64,000 bases of DNA, taken from Tidjanibacter sp. (GTDB lineage Bacteria; Bacteroidota; Bacteroidia; Bacteroidales; Rikenellaceae). Under the pieces are notes generated by a model. The model was not told the origin of the DNA. It worked only from the letters and a program-made list of their open reading frames with translations, and searched no databases. Every line of letters begins with the position of its first letter. Position 1 is the stretch's first letter. The stretch spans positions 1 to 64,000 of the forward strand of contig JAGBFH010000010.1 in NCBI GenBank assembly GCA_017936605.1, written 5' to 3'. Of this stretch, positions 7,723 to 17,486 are shown piece by piece. Made by a program: the position numbers and the translations under genes.

Positions 7723-9402
7723 ATGAAACGACCCCTTCAACTGCTGCTCCTGCTGCTGCCCCTTGTTTTGGCAGCCTGCAATACCGCGCCCAAGGATGAA
7801 CTCAATGTGGCCCTCCAGGAGCTTGATAAGGCCATAGGCCTTCGCTCCGAGCTGACCGCCCTGAAAAATGAGCGCATAGCACTCAAACGCAACGCTCTCG
7901 AGGGCTCCAACCTCTCCTATGGTCAGCGTATGGAGATTATGGAGGAGCTCATCGACGAATATGACAAATACCAACTCGACTCGACCATCCAGTGGACCTG
8001 GCGCGCCATAGAGCTCGCCTCGCGACACAACGACCACAAAAGGGCCCAAGAGCTACGACTCCGCACCTCCAGCCTCTACTCCTCTGCCGGCTTCTATGGC
8101 GAAGCCGAGGCCATCCTACGCAGCATAGACACCCTCGCGATGTCGCCCGAGGAGAGGCGTGGCTACTACGAGGCCGCCCACTCCTACTACCGCGAGATGA
8201 GGGAGTATTCGGCCGAAAACCTCATAAAAGAGAACTCGGCACGGATGGAGGAGCACTATATGAACCGCCTGATTGCCACCGAAAAAGACTCTCTCGAGCG
8301 CCACAAATTGCTCTGCATCAAATACAGCAACATCTCCGACTGGGAGGGGATGGCCCGCGAGTTGGAATACATCCTCCCCACCCTCTCGCCCGAGAGTCAG
8401 GAGTTTGCTCTGTACTCCTACTTCAAGGCCCTGAGCGTGGGTGACGACAGGGGCACAAGCGAGCAGTATATGACCCATCTGGCACGCTCGGCAAGGGCCG
8501 ATATGCGCAGCAGCACCCACGACCACGCCTCGCTCTGTATGCTCTCCGAGATACTCTTCTACAATGGCGACATCACACGCGCATTCCAGTACATACAGAT
8601 TGCTATGAACGACGCCTCGTTCTACAACTCGCGCCTGCGCCCCTGGCAGGTGGCCTCGCTGATGCCCGTCATCGAGAAGAGTTATAGCGACAAGGTGCAG
8701 GCGCAGCAGACCATCCTCACCAGCAGCGTCATCATCATCTCCCTTCTGACCGTAGTGATTCTCTTCTTCCTGATGCTACAGCGTCGCAAGAATCGTGAGA
8801 TTCGTCAGGCCAAAGTGCAACTCGAGGAGATGAACCGTCAACTCGGCGAGTACATCTCGCGCCTGTCGGAACAGAATGCCAAAGAGCACGCCCTGTCGGC
8901 CGAGCTGGTGGAGGCTAACGCTGTGAAGGAGGAGTACATAGGACTCTTCCTGGTCATCTGCTCCAACTACATCGACCAGTTCAAATCTTTCCACAACAAG
9001 ATTCGCAAACGCCTCTCCAAGGGTGCCATCGAGTCGCTCCAGAACGAGCTCGACTCCTCGCCCATCTTCGAGCAGGCCGAGAGGGAGTTCTATGTTAATT
9101 TCGACAACGCATTCCTGAACCTCTATCCGTCGTTTGTGGAGGAGTTCAACGCCCTGCTCAAGGAGGAGGCGCAAATCACCCTCAAGAACCCCCGCACACT
9201 CAACACCGAGCTTCGCATCTTCGCCCTCATTAAGCTCGGCATCACCGACTCCTCGCGCATCGCTTCGCTGCTGCGCTACTCCGTCAATACCATCTACAAC
9301 TACCGCTCGATGGTGAAGAATAACGCCAAAGTTTCGCGTGAGGATTTCGAGGAGAGGGTGCGCTCGATTGGCTACAAAGGGCTCCAAAGCAGTCCAAAAT
9401 AG
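7723..9402 (+). CDS. DUF6377-type membrane regulator of the glucan locus
   Basis: The 559-residue product starts at 7723; an in-frame extension to 7441 would put 94 unlikely residues before an obvious lipoprotein-like signal sequence (LLLPLVLAAC). A helical, TPR-like sensor region fills residues 25-320. One membrane segment (SSVIIISLLTVVILFFLML) is followed by a coiled coil and a conserved C-terminal domain ending in a helix-turn-helix (LGITDSSRIASLLRYSVNTIYNYRS). This layout matches Bacteroidales PUL regulators with a periplasmic sensor and a cytoplasmic DNA-binding end. It sits directly before the GH3-susCD operon, which it probably controls. Confidence 0.8.
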   Translation: MKRPLQLLLLLLPLVLAACNTAPKDELNVALQELDKAIGLRSELTALKNERIALKRNALEGSNLSYGQRMEIMEELIDEYDKYQLDSTIQWTWRAIELASRHNDHKRAQELRLRTSSLYSSAGFYGEAEAILRSIDTLAMSPEERRGYYEAAHSYYREMREYSAENLIKENSARMEEHYMNRLIATEKDSLERHKLLCIKYSNISDWEGMARELEYILPTLSPESQEFALYSYFKALSVGDDRGTSEQYMTHLARSARADMRSSTHDHASLCMLSEILFYNGDITRAFQYIQIAMNDASFYNSRLRPWQVASLMPVIEKSYSDKVQAQQTILTSSVIIISLLTVVILFFLMLQRRKNREIRQAKVQLEEMNRQLGEYISRLSEQNAKEHALSAELVEANAVKEEYIGLFLVICSNYIDQFKSFHNKIRKRLSKGAIESLQNELDSSPIFEQAEREFYVNFDNAFLNLYPSFVEEFNALLKEEAQITLKNPRTLNTELRIFALIKLGITDSSRIASLLRYSVNTIYNYRSMVKNNAKVSREDFEERVRSIGYKGLQSSPK

Positions 9403-9477
9403 AGTTTACACAATCCACTTTTTTGGCCAAAACGAAACTTTGGGTTTCGATTGATTCTTAAATATTTAAGCCCCAAC

Positions 9478-9516
9478 AGAGGCCGCAGGGAATCCACTAA
9501 TTTCCTTGCGGCCTTC
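9478..9516 (+). terminator. Terminator after the regulator
   Basis: The stem AGAGGCCGCAGGGAA pairs with its near-complement ending TTGCGGCCTTCT. There is no long T-run, so termination may be partial. It separates the regulator from the GH3 gene; 9517-9609 shows no canonical TAnnTTTG box, as expected for an activator-dependent promoter. Confidence 0.6.
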
Positions 9517-9609
9517 TCTATGCGCGTAAATAATAAGTAATTTTACTCATCGAAAAGGGCCTCCAACGGCACACCTACAGACCGAAAACAAACTAACAAA
9601 CATAAAGAG

Positions 9610-11838
9610 ATGAATCGAATCGTAAAAACTCTTGCGATAGCTCTGCTATCCATCCTGATGGTAGGCTGCTCCCAGAGCGACCCCATCGAGAAACAGATTG
9701 ATGAGCTCCTGGGCAAAATGACCCTCGAGGAGAAAATCGGACAACTCAATCAGGTTACAGCCTACGACACCGCCGCAATGTGTGGCGAGGCTGCCGCAGG
9801 CAACTTCGGTTCTATACTGAACCTCACGGACCCCGTGGAGATTAACAAAATCCAGAGGGCTGCCGTCGAGGAGAGCCGCCTGGGTATTCCTCTGGTTTTT
9901 GCCAGGGATGTCATCCACGGCTTCCACACCATCTTCCCCATCCCTCTGGGTCAGGCCGCATCGTTCGACCCCGCACTTGTGGAGCAAGGGGCAAGGATTG
10001 CTGCCCAGGAGGCTGTCGCTTCGGGTGTGAGATGGACCTTCTCGCCTATGGTGGACATCTCGAGGGATTCGCGCTGGGGCAGGATTGCCGAGAGTTTCGG
10101 CGAGGACCCCTATCTAACCAGCCTTCTCTCGGTGGCTATGATTGAGGGTTACCAGAATAACGAAAAACCTCTGGCCGCCTGTGCCAAGCACTTCGTGGGC
10201 TACGGTGCATCAGAGGGAGGTCTTGATTATGCGCCCATCCACATCACCGAGAGGGAGTTGCGCAACTACTACCTTCCCCCATTTGAGGCTCTTGCCAAGG
10301 CGGGCTGTATGACCCTTATGCCCTCGTTCAACGACAACGACGGCATACCCTCGGCCGGCAACAAGTTCCTGCTCCGCGATGTGTTGCGTGGCGAGTGGGG
10401 CTGGGACGGCTGCGTAGTAAGCGACTGGGGCTCGGTGGGCGGTATGATTGCCCACGGCTTTGCTGCCGACTCTAGGGAGGCCTCCAAGAGGGCCCTCACG
10501 GCAGGTACGGATGTGGATATGATGGCCTACGCCTACATCAACGAGCTCAAGGGGCTGGTAGAGAGCGGCGAGTTGGATGAGGCCGTTATCGACGAGAGCG
10601 TGCGCAACATCCTGCGTCTGAAATTCCGCCTCGGTCTTTTCGAGAACCCCTATGTGGAGGAGGAGAACTACCAGCAGGCATTCTATACCCCCGAGGCACT
10701 CGAGGCCGCTCGCAAGGCTGCCGTAGAGTGTGCCGTACTGCTGAAGAACGACAATCAAACCCTGCCCCTGAAGGCTGCCAAAGGTCAGCGCGTGCTGATT
10801 GCAGGTCCTCTTGCCGACGCACCCCACGACCAGATGGGCACCTGGGTATTCGACGGCCAGAAGGAGCACACCGTAACCCCTCTGAAGGCAATGAGGGAGC
10901 TCTATGGCGACAAGGTTCGCATCGGCTACTCCGACATTCTCACCTACAGCCGTGAGGAGTGCAGCACTCTGGAGCTCGCTGCCTTCACCGCACAGGCCGC
11001 CACCTACGACGCGGTTGTTCTCTTCCTCGGCGAGGAGGCCATCCTCTCGGGCGAGGCCCACACCCTCGTGAACCTCGACTTGCAGGGCAGCCAGAGCGAA
11101 CTGCTCAAGGCCGCACGCCGAAGTGGCACCCCCGTCATTGCTGTCGTGATGGCCGGTCGTGCTCTCTCTGTAGGCAAAGACCTCGAGAATATGGACGCTC
11201 TTGTGTGGTCGTTCCACCCCGGCACAATGGGTGGCCCCGCACTCTCGCAGCTCATCTTCGGCGATGAGGTGCCCAGTGGCAAACTACCCATCACCTTCCC
11301 CGTGGCGGCAGGTCAGGAGCCCATCTACTACAACGCCCATTTCCCCGAGAGGCCCGCAAACGGCACCGAGATTCTCCTTTCGGACATCCCTCTGGAGGCC
11401 GGTCAGACCTCGCTCGGCTGTACTGCCTACTGGCTCGATGCAGGCTTCGGACCTTTGTTCCCCTTCGGCTATGGTCTTAGCTACACCACCTTTGAGTACT
11501 CCGCCCCCAAGACCGACAAAGCCATCTACGCCAAAGATGACACCGTGGAGATTCAGTTCACCCTCACCAACAAGGGCACAGTGGAGGCTACCGAGATTGT
11601 GCAGGTCTATGTGAGGGATGTTGTGGGCTCCACTTCGCGTCCCAAGAAGGAGCTCAAGGCCTTCGAGCGTGTAACACTCAAGGCAGGCGAGAGCCGCGAG
11701 GTCAGCATCTTGCTCCCCATTGAGAGGCTCGCCTTCTGGAACATTGATATGGAGAAGGTTGTTGAGCCCGGCGAGTTCTACCTCTGGGTAGCAGGCGACA
11801 GCGCCTCGGGCGAGCAGCTCTCTTTCCGAGTAGAGTAA
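9610..11838 (+). CDS. bglX: GH3 beta-glucosidase
   Basis: The 742-residue lipoprotein (signal ending in LMVGCSQSD) has the full GH3 plan: an N-terminal TIM-barrel domain (HGFHTIFPIPLGQAASFDP, then KHFVGYGASEGG), an alpha/beta sandwich and a C-terminal fibronectin-III-like domain. The predicted nucleophile is Asp272 in VVSDWGS. GH3 enzymes of this type release glucose from the non-reducing end of beta-glucans. As first gene of the presumed operon it would finish the breakdown of oligosaccharides made by the GH16 and GH128 enzymes. The symbol is by family resemblance. Confidence 0.9.
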   Translation: MNRIVKTLAIALLSILMVGCSQSDPIEKQIDELLGKMTLEEKIGQLNQVTAYDTAAMCGEAAAGNFGSILNLTDPVEINKIQRAAVEESRLGIPLVFARDVIHGFHTIFPIPLGQAASFDPALVEQGARIAAQEAVASGVRWTFSPMVDISRDSRWGRIAESFGEDPYLTSLLSVAMIEGYQNNEKPLAACAKHFVGYGASEGGLDYAPIHITERELRNYYLPPFEALAKAGCMTLMPSFNDNDGIPSAGNKFLLRDVLRGEWGWDGCVVSDWGSVGGMIAHGFAADSREASKRALTAGTDVDMMAYAYINELKGLVESGELDEAVIDESVRNILRLKFRLGLFENPYVEEENYQQAFYTPEALEAARKAAVECAVLLKNDNQTLPLKAAKGQRVLIAGPLADAPHDQMGTWVFDGQKEHTVTPLKAMRELYGDKVRIGYSDILTYSREECSTLELAAFTAQAATYDAVVLFLGEEAILSGEAHTLVNLDLQGSQSELLKAARRSGTPVIAVVMAGRALSVGKDLENMDALVWSFHPGTMGGPALSQLIFGDEVPSGKLPITFPVAAGQEPIYYNAHFPERPANGTEILLSDIPLEAGQTSLGCTAYWLDAGFGPLFPFGYGLSYTTFEYSAPKTDKAIYAKDDTVEIQFTLTNKGTVEATEIVQVYVRDVVGSTSRPKKELKAFERVTLKAGESREVSILLPIERLAFWNIDMEKVVEPGEFYLWVAGDSASGEQLSFRVE

Positions 11839-11916
11839 CACCCGCGCCCTTATGCAGGTATGGGCATACATTATATAATTAAAGAAAAGAGTAAAAACCT
11901 AACATACTTATCCGTT

Positions 11917-14900
11917 ATGAAACGATTTATCATTGCTATTGTGGCGCTGATGGCAGCGGGCACGCTGACCCTTCAGGCGCAAAGCCGCAAGGTGGAGGGT
12001 ACCGTGACGGACTCGGCTGACGGCTCCGCACTGATTGGAGTGACCGTCATTCTGGACAACTCCTCCACGGGTACGACTACCGATGTCAATGGCCACTACG
12101 CCATCAATGTTCCCACCAGCGGCCAGCAGTCGCTCACCTTCTCCTATATGGGCTACAAGGACCACTCCGAAAAGGTTGCACCCTCCACAACACGCCTCGA
12201 TGTAGAGATGTCGATGGACGCCGATGTGATTGAGGATGTGGTTGTTGTGGGATATGGTACAATGAAACGCAGCGACCTTACGGGTGCTGTGGCTTCGGTG
12301 GACTCCGAGGACCTCCAGCGCACCCCCGTAGCAACCATCGACCAGGCCTTTGCGGGTCGTATCGCAGGTGTTACGGTGAACTCCTCGACTGGTCAGCCCG
12401 GTGCTGCTGCCGAGGTGAGGATTCGTGGTATCGGTACTGTGAACAACTCCGCCCCCATCTATGTTGTCGACGGTGTGATTACCGAGGACATCGGCTTCCT
12501 CAACCCTGGCGATATCGCCTCGACCGAGGTGCTGAAGGATGCTTCGAGTACGGCCATCTATGGTTCGCGTGGTGCCAACGGTGTGATTATCGTCACCACC
12601 AAGAGCGGCGCCAAGGACCGCGCACCCCAGATTGCCCTGAGTGCCTACACAGGTATCCAGAATCGTTGGCGCAAGCTCGACCTTATGGGTCGTGATGAGA
12701 TGGCACGCACCATCATCGGCATCGGTGCCGTCAAATCGGAGCTCGACTTCTACAACAAACACGGCTTCTACAAATGGCTCAAGGCCTACCGCCTCGGCAA
12801 GTCGCCCTACTACCCCACCAACCTCGACTACTCGACCGTCGAGACCGACTGGCAGGATGAGGTCTTCAGGGCCAACGCCCCCATCAACAACATACACCTC
12901 TCGGTGGATGGCGGCAGCCAGAGGACCCAATACTCCTTCAGCGCAGGTTACTTCACCCAGAGCGGTACGATTATCGGCTCCGACTATGAGCGTCTGACGC
13001 TGCGTCTGAACTCCAGCTACGAGATTAACTCGTGGCTCAAGGTGGGTGAGAGCCTCTCGCTGATTAGCTCCTCGTCGCGTTGGGCAATGAACAACTCCTC
13101 GAGTGCGGGTGCTTCGATTCTCTCGGCAGCCCTCGCAATGGCCCCCTGGGACCCCACCCACTACCCCGAGGATGCAGTTAATGTGGATGGCAAAGACCTG
13201 GGCGGCGAGATTGCCGCGGGCTCCAACTTCAAGAATGTGGTAAACCCCTTCTCGATGGTCACCCACGCCCACCCCAACAACACCGACCAGCGCTGGCTCG
13301 GCAACATCTTCCTGGAGGCTACCCCTCTGAAGGGCCTCACCTTCCGCTCGTCGGTAAGTATGGACCAGAACACCAACATCTCGCGTAGCTTCTCGGACAA
13401 ATACCTCCACTCGGACTACGACAAGGCCGACAAGAACTTCATCTCGGCCAGCATCGGTCAGGGCCGCACGATGTTCTTCGAGAACACCCTGAACTATGCC
13501 TATGAGAATGGTCCTCACCGCTTTACGGCAATGGTGGGTCAGACCACCGAGGAGTACACCTACTACTCGATTGGTGGTGCGGGTGCCTCGATTGCCAACC
13601 CCTCGGAGAACAACTGGTATCTGAATCAGGCCACCGAGGATAGGACCGAGTCGGGCGACTCCGCGTCGCGCACCCGTCGTTTCTCGCTGCTGGGCCGTCT
13701 GTTCTACAACTACGCCGACCGCTATATGGCCACCATCAACTTCCGCGCCGACGCCTCGTCGAAGTTCCCCGAGAACCTCTGGGGCTACTTCCCCTCGATG
13801 GCTCTGGCTTGGAGGGTTTCGGAGGAGGCATTTATGGAGGATGTGGAGATTGTTGACAACCTCAAGGTGAGGTTCGGTTGGGGCCGCATCGGTAACGACA
13901 AGATTGCCGAGGGCGCCTTCACCCAGTCCGTATTCTCGGCCAGCAACACCTTCACCGGCTATCCCTTTGGTGTGAATCAGGAGCTGGCTACGGGCTCGAC
14001 CATCCTCACCTATGTGAACAATGGCGGCCGTTGGGAGACCACCGAGCAGCTCAACTTGGGTGTGGACTTCAGCCTGCTGAACAACGCCATCTATGGTACG
14101 ATTGATATCTTCGAGCGCAACACCTATGATATGTTGTTGTCGGTGACCGCCCCCGCACATGTGGGCAACCGCTACGCCGCAACCGCCAATGTGGGTACCG
14201 TAAGGAACCGCGGCGTGGAGCTCACCGTAGGTCACAGCGGCAAGTTTGGCGACGGCTGGGAGTATGATGTGAATCTGAATGGTTCGGTCATCTCCAACAA
14301 GCTCACCCGCCTGAATGGTGGCGAGAGGGTCTATGGCTCCTACACCATCTGCGACGAGGGTCTTCCTCTCTACTCCTTCTGGGGCTATGAGTACGAGGGC
14401 ATCTACCAGAGCGACGAGGAGGTCAAGGAGCACCAGTGGGCAGTGGAGGCTGTGACCGAGCACGCAGGCGACGCTCGCTACAAAGACATCAACAGCGACG
14501 GCATCATCAACGATGAGGACCTCACCGCCATTGGCAACGCCTTCCCCTGGCTCACCTATGGTGCCAACTTTTCGCTCCGCAAGGGCGGCTTCGATGTGAG
14601 CCTCTTCTTCCAGGGTGTCTATGGCAACCAGATTTACAACGCCGTAAGGCTCCGCACCGAGGGCGACGGCACCCAGTCAACCCTGAGCACCACGATGCGC
14701 GATGTGTGGAACAAGGAGAACAACCCGGGAGGTTCGATTCCCAACCCCGGCGCTTCGGGTTCGAGCCGCAACTTCGAGTCCTCGAGCCGCTATGTGGAGA
14801 ACGGCAACTACCTGCGTCTGAAGAACCTCCAGGTGGGCTACACACTGCCCGAGGAGCTCTCCAAGAAGGTGGGCATCGCCTCTTGCAGGGTCTATGTGAC

Positions 14901-15024
14901 TATGAGCAACCTTCTGACACTGACCCCCTATACGGGCTACGACCCCGAGGTGGGTGGCGGTGTTGATTGGGGCAACTACCCCCAGTCGAGGACCATTACT
15001 CTCGGTACGAACATCAACTTCTAA
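11917..15024 (+). CDS. susC: SusC/RagA-type TonB-dependent outer membrane transporter
   Basis: The 1035-residue product starts at 11917, where a signal peptide (MKRFIIAIVALMAAG to LQAQ) begins. A carboxypeptidase-regulatory-like domain (KVEGTVTDSADGSALIGVTV) is followed by the plug domain with VVVVGYGTMKRSDLTG and YVVDGVI, then a 22-strand-type barrel ending in an aromatic-rich strand. It imports oligosaccharides with the SusD lipoprotein encoded 16 bases downstream. Antisense ORFs across it are composition shadows. Confidence 0.97.
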   Translation: MKRFIIAIVALMAAGTLTLQAQSRKVEGTVTDSADGSALIGVTVILDNSSTGTTTDVNGHYAINVPTSGQQSLTFSYMGYKDHSEKVAPSTTRLDVEMSMDADVIEDVVVVGYGTMKRSDLTGAVASVDSEDLQRTPVATIDQAFAGRIAGVTVNSSTGQPGAAAEVRIRGIGTVNNSAPIYVVDGVITEDIGFLNPGDIASTEVLKDASSTAIYGSRGANGVIIVTTKSGAKDRAPQIALSAYTGIQNRWRKLDLMGRDEMARTIIGIGAVKSELDFYNKHGFYKWLKAYRLGKSPYYPTNLDYSTVETDWQDEVFRANAPINNIHLSVDGGSQRTQYSFSAGYFTQSGTIIGSDYERLTLRLNSSYEINSWLKVGESLSLISSSSRWAMNNSSSAGASILSAALAMAPWDPTHYPEDAVNVDGKDLGGEIAAGSNFKNVVNPFSMVTHAHPNNTDQRWLGNIFLEATPLKGLTFRSSVSMDQNTNISRSFSDKYLHSDYDKADKNFISASIGQGRTMFFENTLNYAYENGPHRFTAMVGQTTEEYTYYSIGGAGASIANPSENNWYLNQATEDRTESGDSASRTRRFSLLGRLFYNYADRYMATINFRADASSKFPENLWGYFPSMALAWRVSEEAFMEDVEIVDNLKVRFGWGRIGNDKIAEGAFTQSVFSASNTFTGYPFGVNQELATGSTILTYVNNGGRWETTEQLNLGVDFSLLNNAIYGTIDIFERNTYDMLLSVTAPAHVGNRYAATANVGTVRNRGVELTVGHSGKFGDGWEYDVNLNGSVISNKLTRLNGGERVYGSYTICDEGLPLYSFWGYEYEGIYQSDEEVKEHQWAVEAVTEHAGDARYKDINSDGIINDEDLTAIGNAFPWLTYGANFSLRKGGFDVSLFFQGVYGNQIYNAVRLRTEGDGTQSTLSTTMRDVWNKENNPGGSIPNPGASGSSRNFESSSRYVENGNYLRLKNLQVGYTLPEELSKKVGIASCRVYVTMSNLLTLTPYTGYDPEVGGGVDWGNYPQSRTITLGTNINF

Positions 15025-15040
15025 ACTTTAGAGCGCGACT

Positions 15041-16573
15041 ATGAAAAGAAATACTATCATAATGGCTGTGGTTGCTGTGGCAACCCTCCTTTCGGGATGC
15101 AACGACTGGCTCCGCGAGGATGCCCCGGGCAACACCAAGCTCGAGGACTTCTTCACCAGCGGCCAGACAGCCCTCCAGGCCGTCAATGCGGCCTACTACC
15201 CTATGGGCTGGGAGTACAACAACACCTACTACTCGGAGTGGTTTGTGGGCGACATCGCCTCGGACGACGCCGTGAAGGGTGGTCAGAACCTTACGGATAT
15301 GGCCGACGCCTACGACATCGAGAACTTCAAAACCGTGCCCAGCAACACCCTGCTGTTGGACTACTACAGGGCACAGTATCAGGGCATCTCGAGGTGTAAC
15401 TTCGCCATCACCTACATTCCCACCGTCGAGCTCGACGAGAGCCTCGACGAGGCCACCCGCAACCGCTACTTGGGCGAGGTTAAGTTCCTCAGGGCCTTCT
15501 ACTACTTCCGCCTTGTGAGGATGTATGGCGGTGTGCCTCTGGTGGACTTCATCATCGACTCCTCGGAGAAGTGGAAACAGCCCCGAGCGACTGCCGATGA
15601 GGTCTATGACTTCATCCTCCGCGAGCTCGAGGAGGCCGAGAGCCTTCTGGTCGAAAAGAGCGAGATGACCCCCGAGGAGCTGGGCCGCGCAACCAAAGGC
15701 GCCGCACAGGCTATGCTCCTGAAGGTGAACCTCTATCGTGGCAACTACGCTGCGGCCAAGGAGTGGGGCCAGAAGGTTATCGCCAGTGGCGAGTACACCC
15801 TCAACGCCAACTATATGGACAACTTCTACCTCTCGGGCGAGAACGGCCCCGAGTCGGTCTTTGAGATTCAGTATGCCGAGGACCCCACCAGCGACTACGG
15901 CGAGGGCAACGGCTTCACCCGCGGTACCTTCACCGTGATTCTCACCCGCTCGCGCTCCACGGTGCTCTGTGGTGGCAATGCAGGTTGGGGCTTCAACAAA
16001 CCCTCGCAGGACCTCTACGACGAGTATGAGGAGGGCGACCCCCGCAGGGACTACACCATCATCAACCCCACCGACGCACAGATTGAGACCCCCGCACAGG
16101 AGATCTACCTCGGCAGCCGCTATATGAGCCGCAAGTATGCCCTTCAGGACACCGACGGCAGCTACATAGCCCTCTCGCACGCCACCCGCGCCCCCATCAA
16201 CCGCAAGGAGATTCGCTACTCGGATGTGCTGCTGATGACCGCCGAGGCCGCGCTTGAGAGCGGTGACGCGGCAACTGCCAAGACCTATATCAATGAGGTG
16301 CGCACACGCGTAGGCCTCCAGCCCATTGCCGAGGCTACCCGCGAGGCTCTGCGCCACGAGCGTAGGGTGGAGCTCGCAATGGAGGGTCACCGCTGGTTTG
16401 ACCTCTGCCGTTGGGGCATTGCAGGCGAGACTATGAACGCCTACAAGGCCAAGTATAGCTCCGCAGAGGGTGCCGAGATGGCCGACTTCGTGGTGGGCAA
16501 GCACGAACTGATGCCCATCCCCTCGGAGGAGGTGCGCCTGGGCGGCCTTGAGCAAAACAACGGCTACAACTAA
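15041..16573 (+). CDS. susD: SusD/RagB-type surface glycan-binding lipoprotein
   Basis: The 510-residue lipoprotein has a signal ending in LLSGCNDWL. The family hallmarks are the N-terminal region around the TALQAVNAAYYPM stretch, TPR-like helices (LGEVKFLRAFYYFRLVRMYGG) and the C-terminal RYSDVLLMTAEAAL and HERRVELAMEGHRWFDLCRWG motifs. It caps the SusC transporter and delivers glycan to it. The SusC gene ends 16 bases upstream, so the two are co-transcribed. Confidence 0.97.
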   Translation: MKRNTIIMAVVAVATLLSGCNDWLREDAPGNTKLEDFFTSGQTALQAVNAAYYPMGWEYNNTYYSEWFVGDIASDDAVKGGQNLTDMADAYDIENFKTVPSNTLLLDYYRAQYQGISRCNFAITYIPTVELDESLDEATRNRYLGEVKFLRAFYYFRLVRMYGGVPLVDFIIDSSEKWKQPRATADEVYDFILRELEEAESLLVEKSEMTPEELGRATKGAAQAMLLKVNLYRGNYAAAKEWGQKVIASGEYTLNANYMDNFYLSGENGPESVFEIQYAEDPTSDYGEGNGFTRGTFTVILTRSRSTVLCGGNAGWGFNKPSQDLYDEYEEGDPRRDYTIINPTDAQIETPAQEIYLGSRYMSRKYALQDTDGSYIALSHATRAPINRKEIRYSDVLLMTAEAALESGDAATAKTYINEVRTRVGLQPIAEATREALRHERRVELAMEGHRWFDLCRWGIAGETMNAYKAKYSSAEGAEMADFVVGKHELMPIPSEEVRLGGLEQNNGYN

Positions 16574-16636
16574 TTGAAACAAAAAACACTTAGTATACAC
16601 AAAAACCCTTTTTATTAACTAAAACTAAAAAGCACT

Positions 16637-17386
16637 ATGAAAAAACTTTTTGCAATTGCAGCTATGGCTGCTATGCTGATCGCTTGTGGCGAGAAAGAGG
16701 ATGACACCAACAACCCCACCCCCGGTCCCGGTCCTAACCCTGACATTAATGAGACTAACCTTCCCGAGTGTCTGAAAGGTAGCGACTACTATCCTATCGT
16801 TATGGACGCTGTAACCTTTGGCAGCATCGAGAGCAAAGTTGCTGCTGACCTCCGCGTTGACGACTTCAACACCCACCTCTGGATTTGGGAGAACACCTAT
16901 GTAGCAGGCACCTCCACCGGTCCCAACTACTTCGGCGAGGTAGAGGGCTGGGTAGCTCTTCAGGTAGGTTCGGTAGGTTGGTCGGGTGCAGGTTTCTGCT
17001 GCTATGACCCCGCAAAACTCTCGAAACTTGCTGACATCACCGCCAACCCCGCAGACTATGTTCTCCACCTGGCTATGAAGTCGCAGGATGCCGCTACCCA
17101 CGAGTTCGTATTCTACAGCGACAGCGGTGCCGAGGCTAAATTGGCAGTTGATGTAGACGGCGTTTACGGCTACGCTCGCGACGGTGAGTGGCACGCTATC
17201 GAGGTTCCTATGACCTACTTCACCAACAACGGTCTTCTCTGGACTTCGGCTCTGGGCGCAGGTTCGGTTCCCGGCAACAATGTTGATGTAATCCCCACCG
17301 GTGGCCACAATGTAATGGCTGTTCTGAGCGGTGCTTCGGGTTCGCTCAACCTCGACGCTTGCTTCATCTACAAACCCGCAAAATAA
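16637..17386 (+). CDS. Putative surface glycan-binding lipoprotein of the PUL
   Basis: The 249-residue lipoprotein has a signal ending in MLIACGEKEDD and a PTPGPGPNPD linker, so the mature protein probably stands off the surface. The rest is rich in beta strands and aromatic residues (HLWIWENTY, GWVALQVGSVGWSG), as in carbohydrate-binding sandwiches. It lies directly after susD, where SusE/SusF-like glycan-binding proteins are normally found. No catalytic motif was seen. The binding role is inferred mainly from position. Confidence 0.7.
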   Translation: MKKLFAIAAMAAMLIACGEKEDDTNNPTPGPGPNPDINETNLPECLKGSDYYPIVMDAVTFGSIESKVAADLRVDDFNTHLWIWENTYVAGTSTGPNYFGEVEGWVALQVGSVGWSGAGFCCYDPAKLSKLADITANPADYVLHLAMKSQDAATHEFVFYSDSGAEAKLAVDVDGVYGYARDGEWHAIEVPMTYFTNNGLLWTSALGAGSVPGNNVDVIPTGGHNVMAVLSGASGSLNLDACFIYKPAK

Positions 17387-17414
17387 TTAGGGCCACATTG
17401 TAGATACCATAGGT

Positions 17415-17438
17415 TTGGAGGGAGTGAAACCCCTCCAA
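17415..17438 (+). promoter_or_regulatory. Intercistronic hairpin inside the PUL operon
   Basis: TTGGAGGG pairs perfectly with CCCTCCAA around an 8-base loop and no T-run follows. It lies between the binding-protein gene and the GH16 gene. It looks like an mRNA processing or stability element rather than a terminator. Confidence 0.5.
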
Positions 17439-17486
17439 GCCACTACTCAAGAGAGAAACAACAATAACACAAACACGAAGAATACT

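Noticed and set aside
11908..14463. Long open frame of 851 codons antisense to susC
   Set aside because: It mirrors the SusC coding frame, has no domain and arises from the strong codon bias. The same applies to 17364-19793 and 15014-16600 on the minus strand.
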